From JABSSA01 sp039984715 (GTDB lineage: Bacteria > Pseudomonadota > Alphaproteobacteria > Rhodobacterales > Rhodobacteraceae), in NCBI GenBank assembly GCA_039984715.1, contig JBDWUA010000014.1, positions 1 to 64,000 on the forward strand: a DNA stretch of 64,000 bases. The letters are read 5' to 3'. Both the position numbers and the translations under genes were made by a program. The notes under the pieces were generated by a model, which saw nothing but the letters and a program-made list of their open reading frames with translations, was not told the origin of the DNA and searched no databases. Positions within the stretch are counted from its first letter, which is position 1, and every line of letters starts with the position of its first letter. Positions 54,358 through 61,907 of the stretch are shown here, piece after piece.

Positions 54358-55103
54358 AGAGCTATTTGCATTTTCTCGCGAACTGCAGGTCGATAGAAGA
54401 GCTTTGGTCCAAACACACTGAAAAGATGGCCGACTACGGTTTTGATCGTCTTATCTATGGGTTTACGCGGTATCGGTATGGCACATCATTGGGTGATCCT
54501 GAGGATTTCGTTATTCTGTCCAATCAAGCCAAGGCATATATGGATGTCTTTATAGGCGAAGGACACTATACCCACGCGCCTATGGTCCGTTGGGCGCTTG
54601 AGAACGAAGGCGCATGCAGCTGGAATATCTTGGGTAAGATGGCCAGGCAAAATGTCCTTAGCGACGCAGAACAACGGGTTGTTGCGTTCAATCAGAAAAT
54701 GGGTGTGCGTTCTGGATATACCATCAGCTTTAAATCTGTTTCGGCGCGGTCAAAGGGCGCTATTGCGCTGACGGCACGCGAAAACATGAGCCAAGACGCG
54801 GTCGATGCGTTGTGGGCTGAACACGGGCGCGATATCCATTTGATGAACAATATCGCCCATTTGAAAATTCTGACTTTGCCGTATGAAAACCCAGGTCGGA
54901 CATTGACCAAACGACAAAGAGAAGCGTTGGAATGGGTTGGCGATGGGAAGACGATGCAAGACATTGCATTGCTCATGGGGTTAACATCGGCCACCGTCGA
55001 AAAACATTTGCGTCTTGCGCGGGAATCTTTGTCTGTTGAGACAACCGCACAAGCGGTTATGAAGGCCGCGTTTGCGAATCAAATGTTCATTCTCGAAGCC
55101 TGA
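54354..55103 (+). CDS. LuxR-family regulator with autoinducer-binding-like domain
   Basis: The 249-aa protein starts at GTG overlapping the aroQ TGA. The N-terminal domain (about 1-170) matches the autoinducer-binding fold; YTHAPMVRWALENEGACSW aligns with the TraR Asp70-Pro71 to Trp85 region, but His stands near the Asp site, so acyl-homoserine-lactone binding is doubtful. The C-terminal GerE helix-turn-helix (about 183-240) has LTKRQREALEWVGDGKT and TSATVEKHLRLARESL. No luxI-type synthase is in the window, so it is a solo. Confidence 0.85.
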   Translation: MKSYLHFLANCRSIEELWSKHTEKMADYGFDRLIYGFTRYRYGTSLGDPEDFVILSNQAKAYMDVFIGEGHYTHAPMVRWALENEGACSWNILGKMARQNVLSDAEQRVVAFNQKMGVRSGYTISFKSVSARSKGAIALTARENMSQDAVDALWAEHGRDIHLMNNIAHLKILTLPYENPGRTLTKRQREALEWVGDGKTMQDIALLMGLTSATVEKHLRLARESLSVETTAQAVMKAAFANQMFILEA

Positions 55104-55461
55104 TCATTCTTCCTTTCTATTTCGAATCGATGCGATAGTTCCCGCTTGAGTGGTGTGTTGTCGCTGTGGTGTTGATATTGAGAGTTGAATTTAGCGCCGA
55201 TATGGAAACACATTGTTTCTAACCATGCGCCTACTCTTTCTTGCACAGACGCTCTTGTTCAATCTTTGAACTGATCGGTTTGCTTTACCCACAAGGTGTT
55301 GAAAATGAGCGCTATTTGAAACCGCTTGTTTTGCCTTTGGGATGCGAATTGATACGAATTACCCCAGGCTCCGCGCATCTTTTGCAAAAATTACGTTAAG
55401 TCACGCGATATTTTTTTTATCCCAGTAAGGAATCCCTGACTTCCTTTTTGGGGGTGAAATA
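55104..55461. other. Intergenic region before the structured RNA
   Basis: No gene is supported. The stretch follows the LuxR gene and is AT-richer towards 55380-55420, with a run of eight T at 55411-55418 and a small AGGAA/TTCCT hairpin at 55427-55444. A weak TTGCAA (55382-55387) with an 18-base spacing is the only promoter-like pair. Confidence 0.45.
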
Positions 55462-55653
55462 GGGCACCTTGTACGAGTTCCGTGAGTGGTGGCTTTGGCC
55501 AGGGAACTTACGAACTGAACTCCTCGTGATTGCGAGGCACTTTGGTTCGTCCGGTTTTTCCGGAAACCGGCTCGTTTGCGTATTTTTCCGTGAACGGGCC
55601 GGATCAGTACTAAGGTCACCTTGGTGTCTCATCCCCGTGACTGATAGGTGCCT
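55462..55653 (+). ncRNA. Candidate multi-branched structured RNA, about 190 nt
   Basis: Hand folding gives a closed junction of almost contiguous helices. P1: 55462-55469 with 55646-55653. P2: 55475-55481 with 55503-55509, inner TGGC/GCCA. P3: 55510-55515 with 55545-55550, inner CCTCG/CGAGG at 55522-55526 and 55533-55537. P3b: 55551-55554 with 55560-55563. P4: 55567-55576 with 55593-55602. P5: 55603-55608 with 55640-55645, inner AAGG/CCTT. Few bases are left between helices. I cannot match it to tmRNA, RNase P, SRP or 6S RNA. Strand is inferred from the downstream hairpin, and the complement could fold similarly. Confidence 0.55.
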
Positions 55654-55663
55654 TGTGCAAAAT

Positions 55664-55700
55664 GAAACGGAGTAACCTTTGGGGGGTTGCTCCGTTTCTC
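55664..55700. terminator. Strong hairpin after the structured RNA
   Basis: A 14-bp stem (55664-55677 with 55685-55698, one G-U pair) has a 7-base loop and a short T run (TTTCTCATTT) after it. It fits as the 3' end of a plus-strand RNA, though the weak U tract also allows other roles. Confidence 0.65.
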
Positions 55701-55857
55701 ATTTGGGCAGAGGTCTGAGTAGGTCGATGCTATCGGTCAGGTCGCTTGGGCGGAAACGGCTTTAACACCCTCCCCCCTTCTTCCATTCACCAGTGAAAGT
55801 GCAAGCAGCTGCATGTATGTCTGTCCCGCACTGATGATAGGTTGGAAAAGAAACAAA

Positions 55858-55887
55858 TGCGGCCTTCAGGCGTCGCTGAAGGCCGCA
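55858..55887 (-). terminator. Terminator of the amidinotransferase gene
   Basis: A perfect 12-bp stem (55858-55869 with 55876-55887) with a 6-base loop is followed on minus by the U-rich TTTGTTTCTTTT. It lies 55 bases after the stop codon of the gene at 55943. Confidence 0.85.
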
Positions 55888-55942
55888 ACCTTGTATCAGG
55901 TGTAAATGCAGACATGTGTTACGAAGAATGTCGTTTCGCAGA

Positions 55943-57055
55943 TCAGATGTTGGGGAAGTAATCCTCGCAGTCGCCTTCGCGAAAAACGTCGGCGGTACAG
56001 CAATGTAATCCACCTCCGAACGCATAGGCATCGCGCAGTTCAACTTCGACCACTTCCATGCCCAACTTGTCCATTTGCTCGGCCTGATACACTTCGGATT
56101 TTTCGACGCAGACCGTTTTGGGGTCTAGCACCAGAACATTCATCGACAGCCATACAGAAGAATAGCACAGCGGTGGCGGAGCATTATGTGCGGGCTGAGC
56201 GGCGTCAACGATCTCCCAACCGTTCTTTTCAAACATGTCGCGTTGATCTTGTGGCAATCGGCGATGAGGGTTGTTCAGGATCAAACCGGGACGCAACGGG
56301 GTAAAGGTTGCGTCGATGTGGATGGGATACGGGTCACCTGGAAAGTTCACGGTATGGACGCGGTGATCCGGGAAATGGCGGCGCAACCATTCGATGCCCT
56401 TTAGGTTAGTCGTAAACCCGTGTTGCACAACCAAATCCTTGCCAAACCTAAGAACATCTGCCGCGTCAAATAACGGTTCTTCTTCCGTGGTGACAAAGAA
56501 CTTTTCGGCGGCCCATTCCAATCTCTTGCTATCCCCTATCTTTTCGGAGAGGTAATCGGGATGGAAATCCGCGTCTGTCAACCGGGGTTTGGGGGCCGCT
56601 TCGTGGCGAAAATTGGGGTCTTCATCCCAATACTGCTGCAGCAACGGACGGTAGTTCAAATATTCAAACCACCGACAGCGATATGACATGGTGGCTTCGA
56701 GGATTTCAGACCCAACCGTTAGCAAAACATCGCGCGGTGGCATACAGCCGAACTGACTGTCCGTGTGGAAATCTGGCGTCGTCGCGGATTGGCTGTGATC
56801 TATCGATGTAGGGCGATCAACGCGCACGCCACGCGCTTTGAGCTGGGCAGCGAAATTGTCGAGCAATTCGTTGGCCCGATCAATCGTTTCTTGCGGGCGG
56901 CGCCCCCACTGCCCGCGCATATCGCTGTCTTCGGGCACTTTCGCGTCTAACGCGGGTTCTGCTGGCGGGATGTGGCAATCGTCGGCGCGCCCGACAATCA
57001 CGTGCTTCAGTGGATCCCATTCGTTCCAAGAATTAACGATAGTTGGTTGTGTCAT
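55943..57055 (-). CDS. Amidinotransferase, arginine:glycine amidinotransferase type
   Basis: The 370-aa protein belongs to the guanidino-group modifying superfamily and resembles glycine amidinotransferase (AGAT), which moves the amidino group of arginine to glycine or another amine. Supporting motifs are the N-terminal NSWNEWDPLKHVIVGRAD, FHTDSQFGCMPPRD, the Asp/His region PYPIHIDATFTPLRPG and the catalytic Cys in GGGLHCCTADVFR (Cys352 or Cys353). The length suits AGAT better than arginine deiminase (about 410). The acceptor is unknown. It is monocistronic with its own terminator. Confidence 0.85.
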   Translation of the reverse strand: MTQPTIVNSWNEWDPLKHVIVGRADDCHIPPAEPALDAKVPEDSDMRGQWGRRPQETIDRANELLDNFAAQLKARGVRVDRPTSIDHSQSATTPDFHTDSQFGCMPPRDVLLTVGSEILEATMSYRCRWFEYLNYRPLLQQYWDEDPNFRHEAAPKPRLTDADFHPDYLSEKIGDSKRLEWAAEKFFVTTEEEPLFDAADVLRFGKDLVVQHGFTTNLKGIEWLRRHFPDHRVHTVNFPGDPYPIHIDATFTPLRPGLILNNPHRRLPQDQRDMFEKNGWEIVDAAQPAHNAPPPLCYSSVWLSMNVLVLDPKTVCVEKSEVYQAEQMDKLGMEVVEVELRDAYAFGGGLHCCTADVFREGDCEDYFPNI

Positions 57056-57143
57056 TTTCGGTCCCCGTGACGTTTTTCCTTGGTATCAGGCGAACCGTTA
57101 AATCCGTCTTGCCCAGAAGCGACGCCTTAAACGTCAAGGACCG

Positions 57144-57377
57144 TCATCCCCAGCGTATCAATCCAATGACCGCCGAAACTGCATAGAACGCTTGCAGCAA
57201 AAGAAACGCCCAACGGCGGTCCAGAACACCCCAAGCCGCGAATAAGAGTGCGGAAATCAACAAAAGCGAAAACCCAAGGACTTCGTAGCCGGTATTGGAT
57301 GCGATCAACATGGCATAGGCCATGGCTAGAACCGACCCGCTGATTTCAAAGATCGAAATGAGTTTTTGCTTTTCCAT
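57144..57377 (-). CDS. Small three-helix membrane protein, 77 aa
   Basis: Nearly the whole protein is hydrophobic: helices at about residues 9-26, 33-50 and 55-73, ending GLIRWG. The ATG has CGGAGAA upstream. It resembles short membrane proteins of the CBU_0592 type and has a SemiSWEET-like size. The family role is unknown. It lies upstream of the amidinotransferase on the same strand, 88 bases away, and may share its transcript. Confidence 0.72.
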   Translation of the reverse strand: MEKQKLISIFEISGSVLAMAYAMLIASNTGYEVLGFSLLLISALLFAAWGVLDRRWAFLLLQAFYAVSAVIGLIRWG

Positions 57378-57414
57378 GGTATTCTCCGAATTGATTTCCT
57401 GACTCTACGTACAA

Positions 57415-57441
57415 AAACGGCGCGCCATTGGCACGCCGTTT
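57415..57441 (-). terminator. Terminator of the rpsB-tsf operon
   Basis: An 8-bp stem (AAACGGCG 57415-57422, CGCCGTTT 57434-57441) with an inner GCC/GGC pair block is followed on minus by five U. It ends the ribosomal operon 25 bases after the tsf stop. Confidence 0.85.
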
Positions 57442-57465
57442 AATAGTTCAGTGATGCAGAGAGAT

Positions 57466-58341
57466 TTATCCCTGTGCGGCTTTCGCAACTTCGGCTGCAA
57501 AGTCTTCTTTTTCGACTTCGATGCCTTCGCCCACTTCCAAACGAACAAACCCTGTGATGGTTGCTCCGGCTTCTTCTGCCGCTTTGGCAACTGTCAGGTC
57601 GGGGTTCACCACAAATTGCTGGTTCAACAAGGTCACTTCGGCCATGAATTTCTTCATGCGGCCAACGATCATCTTTTCAATGACCTGCTCAGGCTTGCCG
57701 GACTCGCGCGCGATGTCCATCTGAACCTGTTTTTCTTTTTCAACAACTGCCGGGTCCAGATCCGCTTCGGAAAGCGATGCCGGGTTCACAGCTGCAATGT
57801 GCATCGCAACCTGTTTGCCGAATGCCTCGTCGCCACCGTCCATCGCCACAAGCACGCCGATTTTACCCATGCTAGGTGCGGCAGCATTGTGGACGTAAGA
57901 CACGACTGTTCCGCCCGAAATTTTGGACATGCGACGCACGCTCATGTTTTCGCCGATTGTCGCAATCTTGTCTGTAACAACGTCGGCAACTGTTTTGCCG
58001 CCCATGTCAGCAGTTTGAAGCGCCTCAACAGTGTCCACACCCAACGCGACTTTCGCGATGTCTGAGACCATGCCTTGGAATTCAGCGTTTTTACCAACGA
58101 AGTCAGTTTCCGAATTCACTTCGACCGCTACGCCAGTTCCGCCATCCACAACTACAGCCACAAGGCCCTCGGCTGCTGTACGGCCGGATTTCTTGGCCGC
58201 TTTGGCCAAACCTTTTGTGCGCAACCAGTCAACGGCGGCTTCCATGTCGCCGTCAGTTTCTGTCAGCGCCTTTTTGGCATCCATCATGCCTGCGCCGGTC
58301 GAGTCGCGCAGTTCTTTCACGAGTGCTGCTGTGATTGCCAT
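57466..58341 (-). CDS. tsf: Translation elongation factor Ts
   Basis: EF-Ts recycles EF-Tu by GDP exchange. The ATG at 58341 with GAGGAGAG upstream gives 291 aa; the in-frame extension to 58395 reads into the intergenic hairpin. The N-terminal UBA-like signature LRDSTGAGMMDAKKAL and the TDFVGKNAEF segment are canonical. The gene lies 77 bases after rpsB, the usual order, with a stem-loop between. Confidence 0.97.
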   Translation of the reverse strand: MAITAALVKELRDSTGAGMMDAKKALTETDGDMEAAVDWLRTKGLAKAAKKSGRTAAEGLVAVVVDGGTGVAVEVNSETDFVGKNAEFQGMVSDIAKVALGVDTVEALQTADMGGKTVADVVTDKIATIGENMSVRRMSKISGGTVVSYVHNAAAPSMGKIGVLVAMDGGDEAFGKQVAMHIAAVNPASLSEADLDPAVVEKEKQVQMDIARESGKPEQVIEKMIVGRMKKFMAEVTLLNQQFVVNPDLTVAKAAEEAGATITGFVRLEVGEGIEVEKEDFAAEVAKAAQG

Positions 58342-58371
58342 CTTGGCTCTCCTCAAATCGAAATGCGGGTT

Positions 58372-58393
58372 GGGGCGGTTTGTGAACCGCCCC
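58372..58393 (-). terminator. Stem-loop between rpsB and tsf
   Basis: GGGGCGGTT (58372-58380) pairs perfectly with AACCGCCCC (58385-58393) around a TGTG loop. No T run follows on minus, so it is more likely an attenuator or processing site than a full terminator. Confidence 0.65.
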
Positions 58394-58418
58394 ATGTCTC
58401 AAAAATGTGGCGAAACGC

Positions 58419-59246
58419 TCAGCTTTGTGCTGGGGCTTCTTCAGCTGCCGCTTCTGCCGGAGCAGCGTCAGCCGCGGCTTCTGCTGGAGCTTCTTCTGCC
58501 ACAACTTCTTCGGTCGGTGCTTCTTCCATTGCGCCAATGTCAACGCCAGCAGCGCCCAATTGTGCGCTCATGCCATCCAACGCAGCACGGGCCGCAAGAT
58601 CGCAATAAAGCGAGATCGCGCGTGCCGCATCGTCATTTCCAGGAATGATGTAATCAACACCATCCGGTGGGCAGTTCGTGTCAACGATGGCAACAACTGG
58701 AATACCCAGTTTGTTGGCTTCGGCCACGGCCAGTGCTTCTTTTTTGACGTCTACGACGAACAGAAGGTCAGGCTTGCCGCCCATTTCACGGATGCCGCCC
58801 AAAGAGGCTTCCAATTTCCCCTGATCGCGTTCCATGCCAAGACGTTCTTTCTTGGTGAAACCTTCGAACCCGTTTGCGGATTGTTCGTCGATTTCGCGCA
58901 GACGATTGATCGACTTGGAAACAGTCTGCCAGTTTGTCAGCGTGCCACCCAACCAACGGTGGTTCATGTAATATTGTGCGCAACGCTCAGCCGCATCAGC
59001 GATTGGGCCTGCAGCTTGACGCTTTGTACCAACGAACAGAACGCTTCCGCCCTTGGCAACAGTGTTGCGAATGGCATTCAGAGCAGCGTCCAGCATTGGA
59101 ACAGTCTGCGTCAAATCAAGAATGTGGATGCCATTGCGCGAGCCATAGATGAACTCGCCCATACGGGGGTTCCAGCGCTGTGTCTGGTGGCCAAAGTGTA
59201 CGCCTGCTTCAAGAAGCTGACGCATGGTGAACTCTGGAAGAGCCAT
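58419..59246 (-). CDS. rpsB: 30S ribosomal protein S2
   Basis: S2 sits on the small-subunit body and helps bind S1. I chose the ATG at 59246 (275 aa), which starts ALPEFTMRQLLEAGVHFGHQ, preceded by GGAAAGGAA. The core shows GGTLTNWQTVSKSI and VDTNCPPDGVDYIIPGNDDA. A C-terminal tail of about 45 residues is almost entirely Ala/Glu/Pro, longer than in E. coli (241 aa) but seen in related alphaproteobacteria. The operon continues to tsf. Confidence 0.97.
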   Translation of the reverse strand: MALPEFTMRQLLEAGVHFGHQTQRWNPRMGEFIYGSRNGIHILDLTQTVPMLDAALNAIRNTVAKGGSVLFVGTKRQAAGPIADAAERCAQYYMNHRWLGGTLTNWQTVSKSINRLREIDEQSANGFEGFTKKERLGMERDQGKLEASLGGIREMGGKPDLLFVVDVKKEALAVAEANKLGIPVVAIVDTNCPPDGVDYIIPGNDDAARAISLYCDLAARAALDGMSAQLGAAGVDIGAMEEAPTEEVVAEEAPAEAAADAAPAEAAAEEAPAQS

Positions 59247-59363
59247 GCAAAATTCCTTTCCGGTTTCCATCCTTGCCGCGGGTATCAGGGCATTTGCCCC
59301 AACCGGTGGACTTTGAGGATGTCTCCCTCAAAAACCCGCCCACGACTGTGAAGTGCGCGCGCT

Positions 59364-60209
59364 TTAGCTTGGATTTTTGGGGATTGCAAGCTGCTTCGTG
59401 TGCCCTTGCCGCACATTGGCCTCGCATGCAGCTGCCAGAGACTTCCGATCTGGGTGATCTGCAACCGGTATAGGATCATGATAGACGACTTCAATTGTGC
59501 CCTGATACCGTCCGGCCAGTGTATTCAAAAGATGCGGGCCAAAATCCATATCGCCCCACCAACCGTAATACCGCGCATCAGCACCGGCGGGCGCATGATA
59601 GATGACGCTGGTTGGTTGTAAGGCAAGCTTATCCTTAAGTTCGGGCGTCATGAATGCCGCAAACAAAGTCGATTTAAAGGGGAGAACACGCAAACCATCT
59701 GTGCTGGTGCCTTCGGGAAAAAATAACAACCGATGGCCAAACAATAGACGGTCTTGAAACAGTCCGGTTTGGCGACGGGCTTCTTTGGGGTCACGCGCTA
59801 TGAAAACGGTGCCTGTTGCGCGGGCCAACCATCCGATGCCGGGCCAATTGGCGACTTCGGCTTTAGAGACAAAATACACCATGTCGGATGCGTTTAAGGC
59901 AAAGATGTCCAGCCAACTTGAATGATTGGCAACAACGGCCCCGCGTTGGGTCATGGGCGTGCCATGCGTGACCAAACCAACCCCCATCAACCGCAACGCA
60001 TTGCGACAGACAAACCGGGTGATGCGCGGGGTTATTGGGCGGTCCTGACCACAAACAGGGCGTTCGATCAGGCGTACCGCTAACAAGATGGCCAGCCCGC
60101 CAAAGACTAAGGCGCCGACCGGTATTCCACGTAATATGACACGAATCCAACCATTCAGGCCTATTTTTCGCCGTGGCGGCGGCGGACCTTCCTCCCACGT
60201 CATACTCAT
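59364..60209 (-). CDS. olsA: Lysophospholipid/lyso-ornithine-lipid O-acyltransferase (OlsA-like)
   Basis: The ATG at 60209 (281 aa) overlaps the olsB-like stop by 4 bases; the frame to 60302 lies in that gene. One membrane helix (about 28-50) precedes the PlsC domain with NHSSWLD (HX4D motif) and FFPEGTS. OlsA adds the second acyl chain to lyso-ornithine lipid. PlsC-type phosphatidic acid synthesis is the alternative. The coupling to OlsB makes the ornithine-lipid role likely. Confidence 0.88.
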   Translation of the reverse strand: MSMTWEEGPPPPRRKIGLNGWIRVILRGIPVGALVFGGLAILLAVRLIERPVCGQDRPITPRITRFVCRNALRLMGVGLVTHGTPMTQRGAVVANHSSWLDIFALNASDMVYFVSKAEVANWPGIGWLARATGTVFIARDPKEARRQTGLFQDRLLFGHRLLFFPEGTSTDGLRVLPFKSTLFAAFMTPELKDKLALQPTSVIYHAPAGADARYYGWWGDMDFGPHLLNTLAGRYQGTIEVVYHDPIPVADHPDRKSLAAACEANVRQGHTKQLAIPKNPS

Positions 60210-60964
60210 GATGAAGAATATATCTGTCGTTGGCGTGGCGTGATCTGTTTCGTGTCTAACACCAGACACACATCCGTGGTGTTGAATGCCGTGTCGATCC
60301 AAGCCCCCTGCCCGACAACCCCGCCAAGACGCAAATACGCTTTGATCAATGCCGGGATTTGGATCATCGCAGCCCGGCGATCCAAATCTGATTCACGCAG
60401 CAGGTTCATTGAAGTGGCCGTTGGTCCATGTGCAACCGGTCGTAAGGGGTCTGGGGCTAAGTGGCGGTGATGCAGCAATGACAGAGGTGCTGCCAGCGCG
60501 CCTGTGTCTGTGCCCCGGAAAGACGCGACACCAAATAACAGATCAATCTCGTGTTCCGCGATGTATTCCCCCAAAGCATGCCACAAAACGTACATCGCAG
60601 CGCCACCGCGATATTCGGGTGCCAAACATGATCGACCAAGTTCCAAAAGCCTGCGACCGCTCGATTTCAGCATCGACAGGTCATATTCCGTTTCCGAATA
60701 AAACCTCCCGGCATCATCAGCCCTTTGATCCGTCAACAACCGATACACACCGGCTACGCAATCACGTGTGTTATCGATCAACAGCATATGGTCACAAAAC
60801 GCATCATAGTGATCCGCTTCCAACTGATTGCTGTGATCGGTCAAAGGACCATTGGCACCGAGCTCTTGAACAAACACTTTGTAACGCAGAGCTTGAGCCG
60901 CGCGAATGTCATCAGGGCCTTTCGCCATTGCGATACGATACAAAGGTTCAGACGACATGTTCAT
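60206..60964 (-). CDS. olsB: Ornithine N-acyltransferase (OlsB-like)
   Basis: OlsB transfers a 3-hydroxyacyl group from ACP to ornithine, the first step of ornithine-lipid synthesis. The start may be 60964 (252 aa) or 60958. The GNAT-like hemolysin/OlsB domain shows AQALRYKVFVQELGANG, DHYDAFCDHMLLID, then ELGRSCLAPEYRGG, and LLFGVASFRGTD. It is coupled to the OlsA-like acyltransferase. Ornithine lipids replace phospholipids under phosphate limitation in many bacteria, but no Pho box was found here. Confidence 0.9.
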   Translation of the reverse strand: MNMSSEPLYRIAMAKGPDDIRAAQALRYKVFVQELGANGPLTDHSNQLEADHYDAFCDHMLLIDNTRDCVAGVYRLLTDQRADDAGRFYSETEYDLSMLKSSGRRLLELGRSCLAPEYRGGAAMYVLWHALGEYIAEHEIDLLFGVASFRGTDTGALAAPLSLLHHRHLAPDPLRPVAHGPTATSMNLLRESDLDRRAAMIQIPALIKAYLRLGGVVGQGAWIDTAFNTTDVCLVLDTKQITPRQRQIYSSS

Positions 60965-61055
60965 GGGGGCGGCGTACGCAAACGGTTGCAAGATAGCAAA
61001 GAAAAAGCGATGTTCTACCTAGGGTGGTTGGCTGTTAAGGAATCGATAATACTCA

Positions 61056-61247
61056 TCATGCATCAAATACCGGAAGCAATGCGATCCGGGACCCATCAAT
61101 GACCACTTTGCCGTGATCAGGGAAATTGACGGTGATGCGGCCAGCGATATTCGATTGAACTTGTCCTGTCCCCCAATCAGGCTGATTTGGGTGGCGGACT
61201 AACATTCCGGGGGCCAGTATGGCATTCATATCTTCCATGTTGATCAC
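61056..61247 (-). CDS. DUF3553 domain protein, 63 aa
   Basis: The short protein has the compact beta domain PGMLVRHPNQPDWGTGQVQS followed by VNFPDHGKVVI, seen in the DUF3553 family and in some UvrD-type helicase tails. Function is unknown. An SH3-like nucleic-acid or protein contact is possible. The start is ATG at 61247 or the in-frame ATGs 9 and 18 bases later. It is divergent from chpT, 29 bases away, an arrangement found in Rhodobacteraceae. Confidence 0.82.
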   Translation of the reverse strand: MINMEDMNAILAPGMLVRHPNQPDWGTGQVQSNIAGRITVNFPDHGKVVIDGSRIALLPVFDA

Positions 61248-61276
61248 CGTGATTGCATTTAGAAAGGGCGCTTAGA

Positions 61277-61873
61277 ATGGGACCGTCAGACGTAAAACTG
61301 GCCGCATTGATTGGCAGCCGCATTTGTCACGACCTCATATCGCCCATCGGCGCGATCAACAATGGGATCGAATTACTGGGAATGACCGGGGGATCAAGTG
61401 GTCCCGAAGTTGACTTGATTTCCGAAAGCGTTGGAAACGCAAGCGCGCGCATCCGGTTCTTTCGCGTGGCATTTGGCGCGGCTGGTGAACAAGATATCGG
61501 TCGTTCAGAGGCCAATAGCGTCCTAGAAGACATGATGGGCGCGGGTCGATTAACTGTCGATTATTCACCAATCGAATCCCAACCGCGTCGCATGGTACGA
61601 TTGGCTTTTCTGAGCATTCTGTGCCTTGAAGCTGCGTTGCCGTATGGCGGGCATATCGAAGTATCCTGTCTGGATGGCAATTGGACCCTGCGCGGAACTG
61701 CAGACAAAATGAACATCGATATGTCGCTATGGTCTGTTCTGGCAGACCCCGCCGGCATGAAAGACATCGCACCGTCGAATGTGCAATTTGCCCTGCTGCC
61801 GGTTTTGGCCGCAGAAGATGGATTGCGTCTTTTTGCCAATATCACAGATGACACGGTCGAAATAAAATTCTGA
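61277..61873 (+). CDS. chpT: Histidine phosphotransferase ChpT
   Basis: ChpT passes phosphate from the CckA kinase to CtrA and CpdR in alphaproteobacterial cell-cycle and motility control. The ATG at 61277 gives 198 aa; an earlier GTG/TTG-type start at 61253 is weaker. The DHp-like helix carries the phospho-His18 in GSRICHDLISPIGAINNGIEL, shown here as RICHDLISPIGA. The C-terminal part is the degenerate HATPase-like DUF2328 fold without ATP-binding boxes. No ctrA or cckA is in the window. Confidence 0.9.
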   Translation: MGPSDVKLAALIGSRICHDLISPIGAINNGIELLGMTGGSSGPEVDLISESVGNASARIRFFRVAFGAAGEQDIGRSEANSVLEDMMGAGRLTVDYSPIESQPRRMVRLAFLSILCLEAALPYGGHIEVSCLDGNWTLRGTADKMNIDMSLWSVLADPAGMKDIAPSNVQFALLPVLAAEDGLRLFANITDDTVEIKF

Positions 61874-61907
61874 ACTTTCAGTCTGTTAGATATCGATCCT
61901 AATTCGA

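Noticed and set aside
55401..55632. Two overlapping 71-72 aa open frames on minus across the structured RNA
   Set aside because: Neither has a ribosome binding site or known motif. Strong helices throughout explain the conserved-looking sequence. Kept only as a caveat to the RNA finding.
58407..59351. 314-aa open frame on plus
   Set aside because: Antisense shadow of rpsB, which is certain on the other strand.
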